From assembly GCA_011043895.1 (NCBI GenBank), contig DRBZ01000011.1:1-5584 (forward strand): a DNA stretch of 5,584 nucleotides, in the 5' to 3' direction. A program made the position numbers and the translations under genes. Below, in pieces: positions 1 through 5,159 of the stretch. The notes below the pieces were generated by a model. That model was given only the letters and a program-made list of their open reading frames with translations. It was not told the origin of the DNA and did not search any database. Numbering within the stretch: position 1 is the stretch's first letter; the number at the start of each line of letters is the position of its first letter. The stretch comes from Candidatus Cloacimonadota bacterium. Lineage in GTDB: Bacteria; Cloacimonadota; Cloacimonadia; JGIOTU-2.

Positions 1-140
1 CGATTGCACATAATTTTCTCACATATTTTTACTTTTGTTGAATAAGAATAAACTTCTGATATGTGGTCAATTATGCAATTATCCTTTTAATATAATTATT
101 TCAACTGCATTATTTGGGTTAAATCATAATAATTCCCTTG

Positions 141-235
141 TAACGCTGTAGGCGTGATATGTATTTTGCCGAATACGTAAGTGTTCGGTAGTTTGATAAT
201 AAAAAACCATCGAGCTCCGTAGGAGCGGCATGTTT
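141..235. repeat. Cluster of three short hairpin repeats with GTA-centred loops
   Basis: Three consecutive inverted repeats are visible. The first is ACGC / GCGT at 143-146 and 152-155. The second has arms at 167-176 and 181-190 that pair over ten positions as RNA (two G-U wobbles) around a GTAA tetraloop of GNRA type. The third is GCTCC-GTA-GGAGC at 214-226, a perfect 5-base stem. Each centre carries a related CTGTAGG, ACGTAAG or CCGTAGG core. Units one and three also share a downstream tail (GTGATATGT versus GGCATGTTT), so they look like diverged copies of one element. This resembles REP-like palindromes mobilised by Y1 (REP-associated tyrosine) transposases in many AT-rich genomes. No transposase is present in the window. 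Confidence 0.6.
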
Positions 236-393
236 GATGAAAGAAGAATGTAATTTTTCTTTTAACCACATAGCAGATTAGCAATATTGGGATAATTCGA
301 GAAATGTACCTCTTCCGAATTTGTATGCATTCTCCCTTCATGCTTTGCCACGAAGCAAATCTGCTTATGATTGCAATTGTCTCGGTAAATCTG

Positions 394-445
394 AATACCT
401 CTCTAAAAAAACATGTGTATCATTGAGTAATTCCTCTCTAAAAAA
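394..445. repeat. Short direct repeat, two copies, 35-base period
   Basis: CCTCTCTAAAAAA occurs at 398-410 and again at 433-445. Including the preceding AATA/AATT, 16 of 17 positions match, with a period of 35 bases. There are only two copies and the intervening sequence shows no other structure, so this could be a minor duplication or part of the surrounding repeat mosaic. It is not a CRISPR array. Confidence 0.4.
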
Positions 446-492
446 GAGTCGTAATATAGAAAAAAGATTAATTATATGCATTGCTCCATGAT

Positions 493-618
493 TTATCTCG
501 GAGATAACGAAAAATAAAATCTTTGGGGACTTTAATCGCAGAATAAAATGTAGGACTAAAGTCCACTGAATTTCCAGTTTCTATAATCCACGACTTGAAA
601 GTCGTGGCAATTGCAATC
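493..618. repeat. Second cluster of palindromic repeats (GACT/AGTC type)
   Basis: Several perfect inverted repeats follow each other. TTATCTC and GAGATAA face each other at 493-499 and 501-507. GGACTTTA (527-534) pairs with TAAAGTCC (557-564), and the latter also lies in a tighter palindrome, GGACT-AA-AGTCC (553-564). CCACGACTT (588-596) pairs with AAGTCGTGG (599-607) around a GA centre, a strong 9-base stem. Directly after it, CAATTGCAATC (608-618) is the exact reverse complement of GATTGCAATTG at 369-379, which may mark the outer ends of a 250-base composite element (369-618). The pattern fits REP/MITE-like dispersed palindromic repeats. Function and mobility cannot be judged from one copy. 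Confidence 0.6.
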
Positions 619-656
619 TTCTCAACTTTATTAATACTTCCACCCGAAGTCTAGCC

Positions 657-674
657 AAGTCTGAAATCCAGTTT
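657..674 (+). repeat. Decayed partial copy of the 559-580 repeat segment
   Basis: The segment AAGTC-TGAAATCCAGTTT at 657-674 matches 559-580, which reads AAGTC-CAC-TGAATTTCCAGTTT. The difference is a short deletion and one or two substitutions. The earlier copy is flanked by intact palindromes; this one is not. It therefore looks like a degenerate remnant of the same element lying next to the operon terminator. Confidence 0.35.
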
Positions 675-680
675 GCCTGA

Positions 681-712
681 AATAAAAAAAGCCCTTCATT
701 CAAAGGGCTTTT
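681..712 (-). terminator. Rho-independent terminator of the sigma/PDZ operon
   Basis: Read on the minus strand, GCCCTT and AAGGGC (708-703 and 696-691) form a 6-base GC-rich stem around a 6-base loop. Flanking A/T pairs extend it to 10 base pairs (687-696 with 703-712). A run of seven T residues and then ATT follows. It lies about 30 bases past the stop codon of the PDZ gene, where the operon transcript should end. The opposite strand has only a short T run, so the signal mainly serves the minus strand. Confidence 0.9.
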
Positions 713-741
713 CGGGAGAAACGAGCTATCCTGTTGTGTAA

Positions 742-1995
742 TTAGATCGCTCCTTCATCTTCTATACGAAGAACATCAACATTTAAATCTTGTATTTGTT
801 TCTGAAGAGAATCCATTTTTATTTCAAGCTTTGAACCTTCTTTAAGAAGCCCCTTTTCAATCTTTTGCATTATATTTTCAAGATCGATTATTTTCTTCTC
901 TTCACCATCAAGATACATCTTCATCAGACCATTATCGATCGAAAGCTGTATCTGATCACCCTCACCTTTGGCTCTTTTCCCTATTTTTGAGATGATTGAC
1001 ATCGAATTGCCATCTCTAATGATATCAAATACAACCTCATCATTGACTTCTCTTTCTTTTATCATCTCTTTGATATCATCAATTCCTTTTACTGCTTTTC
1101 CATCTACTTTTACTATGATATCATTTACCTGTAAGTCAGAATTTTCTGCAGGTGAGTTTTCATAGATCTTTCTAATTATCACGCCTGAATCTTCATCGCT
1201 AATCTCATCAAGCTGTAATCCAAGCCATTTACCGTTCTCATCGAAATATTTCCAGACATACACATTCTTGGGTTCTTTCCACCCAAATTGCTCAAACCAT
1301 TGAGATTTACCAACTTCCTTTTTACCAAGCACTACATTGAAGGTCTTATATTCTCCATCACGAAATACATCTACTGTTACAGTTTGCTCGGGCTCCATTC
1401 CATCGAGCATCTTACTTATCTGGTCAGAAGTGTACACATGTTGACCATCAAGATCGAGCATGATATCTCCCCCGAGTATACCTACCTCAGCACAGGGTCC
1501 ATCTTCGACAACATCAGAGATCAATACACCATAATTTGTATTGAGTCCTCTCTTCTCGTATTCTTTTTCTTTCAAATTAGAAAGGAATACACCAAGATAA
1601 GCTTTATATTCTGGTTCTGGTTCGAAGTCTGCCTTATCCGCAAGGATTAGCTTGATGGTTTGTTCATCACCGTTCCGATAGATCTTGAACTTTATCTTCT
1701 GACCTGGCTTGTACAGTTTGAGCATTTTGCTAAACTGATCATGATTGAAGAGTTTGGAACCATCCATTTCCATGATAATGTCACCTTCCAATATACCAGC
1801 TTCCTGGGCAGGTGAGTCATTCACAACACCAAAAACCTTGATTCCATACTTAACACCTGTGTCTTTATATTCCCAGATATCCCCTGGATAAATACCTACA
1901 AATGCTTTCCCTTCTTCATCTGCTGAGAGTGGTAATACGGCTGCGATCAAAAGGACAATAAATCCAAGTGATGTAATGAGTTTCATCTTTTTCAT
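742..1995 (-). CDS. Exported protein with three PDZ domains, no protease domain
   Basis: This 417-residue protein is probably periplasmic. An N-terminal signal peptide (basic KKMK, hydrophobic core 6-23) likely ends at LSA25. Three PDZ domains follow at about 31-118, 132-224 and 256-340. Each begins with a carboxylate-binding-loop-like segment (FVGIY, YLGVF, WLGLQ) and carries the usual SPAxxAGxxxGDIIxxxDG-type core at 61-79, 166-184 and 281-299. The third core has lost the usual AG (SPAENSDLQVND). A Trp-rich linker (W233, W239, W248) precedes the third domain, and a charged, partly helical tail (341-417) ends the protein. No trypsin-like or other protease domain is present, so it probably binds peptides or protein C-termini as an adaptor or sensor. 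The start is set by a strong GGAGGT (2003-2008) seven bases upstream. It is the last gene of the sigma operon, 20 bases behind the membrane protein, suggesting a role in the same envelope response. The domain calls are secure; the role is inferred. Confidence 0.93.
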   Translation of the reverse strand: MKKMKLITSLGFIVLLIAAVLPLSADEEGKAFVGIYPGDIWEYKDTGVKYGIKVFGVVNDSPAQEAGILEGDIIMEMDGSKLFNHDQFSKMLKLYKPGQKIKFKIYRNGDEQTIKLILADKADFEPEPEYKAYLGVFLSNLKEKEYEKRGLNTNYGVLISDVVEDGPCAEVGILGGDIMLDLDGQHVYTSDQISKMLDGMEPEQTVTVDVFRDGEYKTFNVVLGKKEVGKSQWFEQFGWKEPKNVYVWKYFDENGKWLGLQLDEISDEDSGVIIRKIYENSPAENSDLQVNDIIVKVDGKAVKGIDDIKEMIKEREVNDEVVFDIIRDGNSMSIISKIGKRAKGEGDQIQLSIDNGLMKMYLDGEEKKIIDLENIMQKIEKGLLKEGSKLEIKMDSLQKQIQDLNVDVLRIEDEGAI

Positions 1996-2015
1996 GTTTT
2001 GTACCTCCGTTTTTG

Positions 2016-2480
2016 TTAAAATAATCTATTATCTGCAAACTGTGTCTGCTGCGCAGTAAACTCAGAAACGATCAACACAGCATTATTATCTTCGTGAGAT
2101 TTATATTTTCTTATCACATACGCTTTATCTTCCAAATATTTGTCCGGATCTAATTCACCCCGTAGCTTAGGATTTCTTATGGATGTATAATTGAGATAAT
2201 CGGGCTCTATGATTGGTGCTTGGGTTCCTATTGAGATATTCTTACTTTCTCGAAACGCTGCATTATGTGCTTTGAGTGCAAATTGGGGTTTTACAATCAA
2301 ACCAATTGTTATCACAAAGAAAAATACTGCAAAACCAATAGCCCATTTCAGCTGCATTTGCGTGCGTTGAACTGGATTGAAGTAATGTGCTTTAAGTCTC
2401 TTTCGCAAAACCGGCTCGTATGGATCATTATCCACAGAGGGTATTTTCATGGAATTCAATTGTTCTTCAAACGTCTTCAT
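2016..2480 (-). CDS. Single-pass membrane protein, candidate anti-sigma factor
   Basis: This 154-residue protein does not match a family I recognise. It has a polar N-terminal part (1-45, basic near the membrane: RKRLK, QLK), one hydrophobic helix at about 46-63, and a hydrophilic C-terminal part of about 90 residues. With positive residues before the helix, the N-terminus should be cytoplasmic and the C-terminus periplasmic, the usual topology of membrane anti-sigma factors. It lacks the HxxxCxxC zinc motif of ZAS-type anti-sigma factors and has no cysteines. The gene lies directly behind and overlaps an ECF sigma gene by 14 bases, the commonest position for a cognate anti-sigma gene, and precedes an exported PDZ protein. 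The start at 2480 is chosen because AGGGAG (2490-2495) lies nine bases upstream; the longer frame to 2576 would only read through sigma-coding sequence. The anti-sigma function is inferred from topology and gene order. Confidence 0.82.
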   Translation of the reverse strand: MKTFEEQLNSMKIPSVDNDPYEPVLRKRLKAHYFNPVQRTQMQLKWAIGFAVFFFVITIGLIVKPQFALKAHNAAFRESKNISIGTQAPIIEPDYLNYTSIRNPKLRGELDPDKYLEDKAYVIRKYKSHEDNNAVLIVSEFTAQQTQFADNRLF

Positions 2481-3021
2481 AGGACATATCTCCCTGTAAA
2501 AAATTTCGTAGCTTCTCCAAAGTTCTATGCATCTGAACTTTAATAGTACCTTCTTTCTTTTTGAGAATTTCTGCAATTTCTTTGTGCTTCATTTTCTCGA
2601 AAAATCGCAATGAGATCAGATTCTGTTCATGCAGAGGAAGCGCTTTAATTGCTTCTTTCAGTATTTCATAATCCAGATCTATTAGCTTATCACCTTCATT
2701 GCTTTGCTTCTCAAACAGTTTATTTTTCATAGTATTATTCCGTTTTTCATTTCTGAAATGCTGATTGGTCTCATTAACTGCGATACGGAAAAGCCAGGAT
2801 GAGAAGGAACATTTTTCCTCGTTCATGAATCTGTACTTTGGTAAATTTTTCATAGCTTTAAAAAATATATTTGATACGATATCATTTCTTGTTGCATCAT
2901 CTTGCACTCTATGGTAGACGAAGTTGTTGATCTTGGGATAGTACTTCAGGTACAGCTCTTCAAATGCACCGACATCTTTTCTGGCTCTTTTTACAAGTTC
3001 CTTTTCAGTCAATTGACTCAT
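2467..3021 (-). CDS. ECF-type RNA polymerase sigma factor
   Basis: This 184-residue protein has the two-domain layout of sigma-70 family ECF factors (group 4, usually about 160-200 residues). Region 2 spans about 20-92: FEELYLKYYPKI, then the core-binding DIVSNIFFKAM (47-57), then the -10 recognition segment with FSSWLFRIAVNETNQHFR (73-90). A polar linker follows (91-118). Region 4 spans about 119-175: LPLHEQNLISLRFFE, then the helix-turn-helix HKEIAEILKKKEGTIKVQMHRTLEKLR (146-172) for -35 recognition. Regions 1 and 3 are absent, as expected. It is the first gene of a three-gene operon with a membrane protein and a PDZ protein and probably drives its own promoter (3043-3068). The ATG start is uncertain: GAAGGA abuts it with no spacing but lies eight bases before a TTG at 3012 that would begin (M)TEKELVKRAR, a typical ECF N-terminus. 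The target regulon is unknown. Confidence 0.94.
   Translation of the reverse strand: MSQLTEKELVKRARKDVGAFEELYLKYYPKINNFVYHRVQDDATRNDIVSNIFFKAMKNLPKYRFMNEEKCSFSSWLFRIAVNETNQHFRNEKRNNTMKNKLFEKQSNEGDKLIDLDYEILKEAIKALPLHEQNLISLRFFEKMKHKEIAEILKKKEGTIKVQMHRTLEKLRNFLQGDMSYEDV
2490..2495 (-). promoter_or_regulatory. Ribosome binding site inside the sigma gene
   Basis: AGGGAG on the minus strand lies nine bases before the ATG at 2480 and inside the last codons of the sigma gene. It fixes the start of the membrane protein and makes translational coupling with the sigma gene likely, a common way to keep a sigma factor and its antagonist in balance. Confidence 0.7.
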
Positions 3022-3026
3022 CCTTC
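3021..3026 (-). promoter_or_regulatory. Ribosome binding site favouring a TTG start
   Basis: GAAGGA on the minus strand overlaps the first base of the ATG at 3021, too close to serve it well. It sits eight bases upstream of the in-frame TTG at 3010-3012, the normal spacing. No other Shine-Dalgarno-like sequence is present upstream apart from a weak AAAG. The sigma protein may therefore really be 181 residues long and start at TTG, which would lower its translation. Confidence 0.45.
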
Positions 3027-3032
3027 GTCTTT

Positions 3033-3068
3033 GTATGCTTATAACGCATACTTTTGTAAATGGTTACA
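3033..3068. promoter_or_regulatory. Two adjacent inverted repeats at the sigma promoter
   Basis: GTATGC (3033-3038) and GCATAC (3046-3051) form a perfect 6-base inverted repeat with a 7-base spacer overlapping the candidate -10. TGTAA (3055-3059) and TTACA (3064-3068) form a second, perfect 5-base repeat with a 4-base spacer overlapping the -35. Such placement is typical of operators for dimeric regulators, but no regulator gene of that kind is present. Chance occurrence in AT-rich DNA is possible, especially for the second repeat. Confidence 0.35.
3043..3068 (-). promoter_or_regulatory. Candidate ECF-type (autoregulatory) promoter of the sigma operon
   Basis: On the minus strand TGTAAC (3068-3063) is followed after exactly 16 bases by CGTT (3046-3043). 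This matches the form of ECF promoters, whose -35 has an AAC core and whose -10 is CGT-like at 16-17 bases. Transcription would start near 3036, giving a leader of about 15-25 bases. The -10 overlaps TATAAG, so a housekeeping sigma factor might also use it. A second candidate is TTGTCA (3100-3095) with AATAAA (3078-3073) at 16-base spacing. These are visual motif matches only. Confidence 0.45.
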
Positions 3069-3093
3069 GAATTTTATTAACTTTTTCATTTTC

Positions 3094-3123
3094 TTGACAA
3101 TGACATAACTCACTATCTCTTAT
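3094..3123 (+). promoter_or_regulatory. Candidate housekeeping promoter of the TPR gene
   Basis: A perfect TTGACA (3094-3099) is followed after 18 bases by TCTTAT (3118-3123), a four-of-six match to TATAAT. This places the transcription start near 3130 and leaves a very short leader containing AAAGGAG (3134-3140), seven bases before the ATG. The weak -10 suggests modest strength or help from an activator. The -35 overlaps, back to back, the possible TTGTCA -35 of the divergent sigma operon. Confidence 0.5.
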
Positions 3124-3147
3124 CATCCAACTCAAAGGAGCCATTCT

Positions 3148-4353
3148 ATGAAAAAAATTATTATTATTACAATTTTTATTTCTCTGGTTACCACTCTTTG
3201 TGCAAAAACCTTTATTCGTGAATACAATTATCGAGCCGGTGAAGCAGACAGCAAACTGACTGCTCGTGCGATTGCATTGGAACAGGTAAAACGTCTGCTC
3301 CTTGAAGAGATTGGCGTGTATATTAGCACTTCATTTGAAAACGAAACTATAGAAGTTGGCGAGGAAGTCAAAGAACTCACATCTCAGGAAATTGAAGTGA
3401 TATCCGCAGGAATAACAGAAACGAAAATTTTAGAAGAAGACTGGACCGGAGATAATTACTACATCAAAGCTGAGATCGATGTTGATGAGGATGATGTGCT
3501 CGATCGTCTGAATGATGTGGTGCAGGATCAGGAACGAGCTAAAGAACTGGAAGAATCACGAAAAAGAGCGGATGAAGCACTTGTCCAGATAGAAGAATTG
3601 AACAAAAAACTCTCTGCATTAGAGCAGGAAAATGAAGCACTCAAGCAAGAGCAGGATGAGCTTGAAACTCACAAGGAAATACTTGCAGAAGATAAGGTAA
3701 AAGAGAAAGAATATGAGATACAGCTTGGTCAAAGTAAAATTGATCAGAAAAAACGAGAGCTGCATGAACAGTACGTTGCTGAGAATAATAAACTTGCTGC
3801 AGAATACTGGTTTCAGCAGGGAATCTCTGCCAAAGAAAAGGGAAATTTTGATAAGGCAATTGAAGACCTTCAAAAGGCAATGGATTATAATACTGATGAT
3901 CCTCGAATCTATGCAGGATTGGGCATGCTTCATGGCATGAGAAAAGAATTTGATCAATCAATCAATTACTATACTAAAGCGCTTGAACTCAGACCAAAAG
4001 ATGCAAGAACAATGGTTGGTCTGGCGATCGTGTATGATGAGCAAGGTGATCCGATAAAAGCAAAGGAAATGATACTGGAAGCGCTACAACTTCAACCGAA
4101 TTATGTGAATGGATTGCTGAGTTTAGCAAATATTCATAACAAATTAGGTAATTACGAGCAGGCACGAGAGATCCTGGTAAAACTTATTAAGGCAAAGCCA
4201 AGACTGGCTGTTGCATACCTTCAATTGAGTGGAGTTATGAAATATCTTAATGAGCCGGAAAAGGCATATATTAATTTGCAAAAAGCTGCTGAACTTGGTA
4301 ATAAAAAAGCAAAGTTCCTTCTGAAAGAGGTGAATAAGCAGAAGAAGAAGTGA
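3148..4353 (+). CDS. Exported protein: FlgT-like N-domain, coiled coil, five TPRs
   Basis: This 401-residue protein begins with a clear signal peptide (KK, then a hydrophobic stretch 4-17, likely cut after LCA19). The cysteine at 18 is preceded by TTL, not a lipobox, so it is probably not a lipoprotein. Residues about 20-125 form a small alpha/beta domain with ARAIALEQVKRLLLEEIGVYI near its start, SAGITETKIL in the middle and NYYIKAEIDVDEDDV at its end; this pattern resembles the N-terminal domain of FlgT and related exported proteins. A long charged coiled coil follows (about 125-215). Five consecutive 34-residue tetratricopeptide repeats occupy 218-251, 252-285, 286-319, 320-353 and 354-387, and a Lys-rich tail ends the protein. 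It probably acts as a periplasmic or envelope scaffold. AAAGGAG at seven-base spacing fixes the start. It is transcribed divergently from the sigma operon and shares its control region, so it may belong to that regulon. The specific partner is unknown. Confidence 0.93.
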   Translation: MKKIIIITIFISLVTTLCAKTFIREYNYRAGEADSKLTARAIALEQVKRLLLEEIGVYISTSFENETIEVGEEVKELTSQEIEVISAGITETKILEEDWTGDNYYIKAEIDVDEDDVLDRLNDVVQDQERAKELEESRKRADEALVQIEELNKKLSALEQENEALKQEQDELETHKEILAEDKVKEKEYEIQLGQSKIDQKKRELHEQYVAENNKLAAEYWFQQGISAKEKGNFDKAIEDLQKAMDYNTDDPRIYAGLGMLHGMRKEFDQSINYYTKALELRPKDARTMVGLAIVYDEQGDPIKAKEMILEALQLQPNYVNGLLSLANIHNKLGNYEQAREILVKLIKAKPRLAVAYLQLSGVMKYLNEPEKAYINLQKAAELGNKKAKFLLKEVNKQKKK

Positions 4354-4415
4354 ACTTTCAGAGCGTTACCAAAGAGGGCTTTGGTAACGAGTGTTTCTTA
4401 AGTTTTTGTGAAAGT
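4354..4415 (+). terminator. Nested hairpin after the TPR gene, probable terminator
   Basis: Immediately after the TGA, CGTTACCAAAG (4364-4374) pairs perfectly with CTTTGGTAACG (4379-4389) around a 4-base loop, an 11-base stem. Downstream are interrupted T runs (TTTCTT, then TTTTT at 4403-4407). An outer 7-base stem, ACTTTCA (4354-4360) with TGAAAGT (4409-4415), could enclose the whole hairpin. The T run starts 13 bases after the stem, so this is a less than ideal intrinsic terminator; it could also stabilise the mRNA 3' end. No T tract follows it on the other strand, so it would not serve the convergent gene well. Confidence 0.6.
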
Positions 4416-4478
4416 GTTTATCTAACAACCATCAGATTATTTAGGTGTAATTAATGAAGATTGTCTTAATAAATTCGA

Positions 4479-5000
4479 TTACAATATCTCTTTCAGTGCT
4501 CTCTTTACTTCATCAATAATAACATTTCTATTTTGCTTTGTGACCTCGAATATTTGCACATCCTCCCTTTCTTTTAACTCCTTTGTAAGTGCACAATCTA
4601 TCTTCTTTATCGTTGCCAGAAGAGGTTTGTCCGCATCAAAAACTTTCCTCAATTTTTCACAAAATTTCGTGCTGAACATCTCCATTCTGCCGATCTCATC
4701 GATCACAACCAGATCAGCAGACTGAAGCGCTCGTTCCATTGCCGGAATGCCGACCTTTTCGAACGCATCGATATTGACCCCATATTTATTCACCCGATAC
4801 TGAGACGCCGATTTCTCCGAAGCCATGACCATCTGGTTACCATCAAAATCCGTAATATAAAAACCTATTCGCCTTCCATGCTTTTTCATTTCATGGGTGT
4901 AAAATCCATCGATGGTGCAGGAAAGTTGTTTGACCAATTTGTTGATGAGTGTGGTCTTTCCCGCTCCGGGATAACCGGTGATCAGTATGTTTTTCGGCAT
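4479..5000 (-). CDS. THEP1-type nucleoside triphosphatase (NTPase_1 family)
   Basis: This protein of 173 residues is close to the usual 170-190 of the family, which includes Thermotoga/Aquifex THEP1 and human NTPCR. These cytoplasmic P-loop enzymes hydrolyse ATP, GTP and other (d)NTPs slowly; their physiological role is unsettled. From the ATG, the order is: Walker A GYPGAGKTT at 9-17; the family signature GFYTHEM and GRRIGFYI at about 32-48; NKYGVNIDAF; Walker B LVVIDEIGRMEMFS at about 97-110 with the DE pair; and the C-terminal VTKQNRNVI segment. All expected motifs are present, so it looks intact. I chose the ATG at 5000 because family members start just before the ILITGxPGxGKT strand. An in-frame GTG at 5024 would add eight residues, and neither start has a good Shine-Dalgarno. 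The gene stands alone, convergent with the TPR gene and divergent from the Cache gene, so context gives no hint of a pathway. Confidence 0.92.
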   Translation of the reverse strand: MPKNILITGYPGAGKTTLINKLVKQLSCTIDGFYTHEMKKHGRRIGFYITDFDGNQMVMASEKSASQYRVNKYGVNIDAFEKVGIPAMERALQSADLVVIDEIGRMEMFSTKFCEKLRKVFDADKPLLATIKKIDCALTKELKEREDVQIFEVTKQNRNVIIDEVKRALKEIL

Positions 5001-5159
5001 GGAGCGAAATAAAGGCAATCTCACTGATAAGGCAAGAAAAACCGAATCATCTCACTTACTTTTAAAGTTTTGTATCATTTTATTGATAAAACTTGATTAA
5101 TTTGAGTTTCGTATTAGAAAATCCATCTTGAAAATAATCTTTACATGGAGAATACGATA

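Larger units (their letters stand above)
1..680. other. Gene-free, repeat-rich intergenic stretch
   Basis: I see no credible protein gene here. The only open frame of note is on the minus strand (96-341). It runs straight through the hairpin repeats at 143-226, has no recognisable domain and no good ribosome binding site, so I treat it as spurious. The stretch is very AT-rich and holds several short perfect palindromes, a 13-base direct repeat and a degenerate repeat copy, described separately. No tRNA or rRNA is recognisable. The left edge (1-95) shows neither the end of a neighbouring gene nor a clear promoter. Confidence 0.7.

Noticed and set aside
96..341. Minus-strand open frame of 81 codons
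   Set aside because: It runs through the hairpin repeats at 143-226, has no recognisable domain or good ribosome binding site, and its protein-like appearance comes from repeat sequence.
398..445. Possible minimal CRISPR array from the 13-base direct repeat
   Set aside because: There are only two short copies with a 22-base gap, no further units at the same period and no cas gene in the window.
2481..2576. Extended N-terminus of the membrane protein (32 more residues)
   Set aside because: The extension lies entirely within sigma-coding sequence, lacks its own ribosome binding site, and a well-placed AGGGAG supports the start at 2480.
3619..3961. Long minus-strand and +1 frames inside the TPR gene
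   Set aside because: They are shadows of the coiled-coil/TPR coding sequence, with low-complexity or implausible composition; the forward frame has clear signal peptide, coiled coil and TPR structure.
4416..4478. Terminator for the THEP1 gene on the minus strand
   Set aside because: Only a 4-base stem (AAGA/TCTT near 4457-4467) can be drawn, with no GC-rich stem and no T tract.
5083..5138. Promoter for the Cache gene (TTGATA, TTGATT, TATTAG, AATAAT words)
   Set aside because: No pair of these words has acceptable 16-18 base spacing, and in such AT-rich DNA single hexamers are uninformative.
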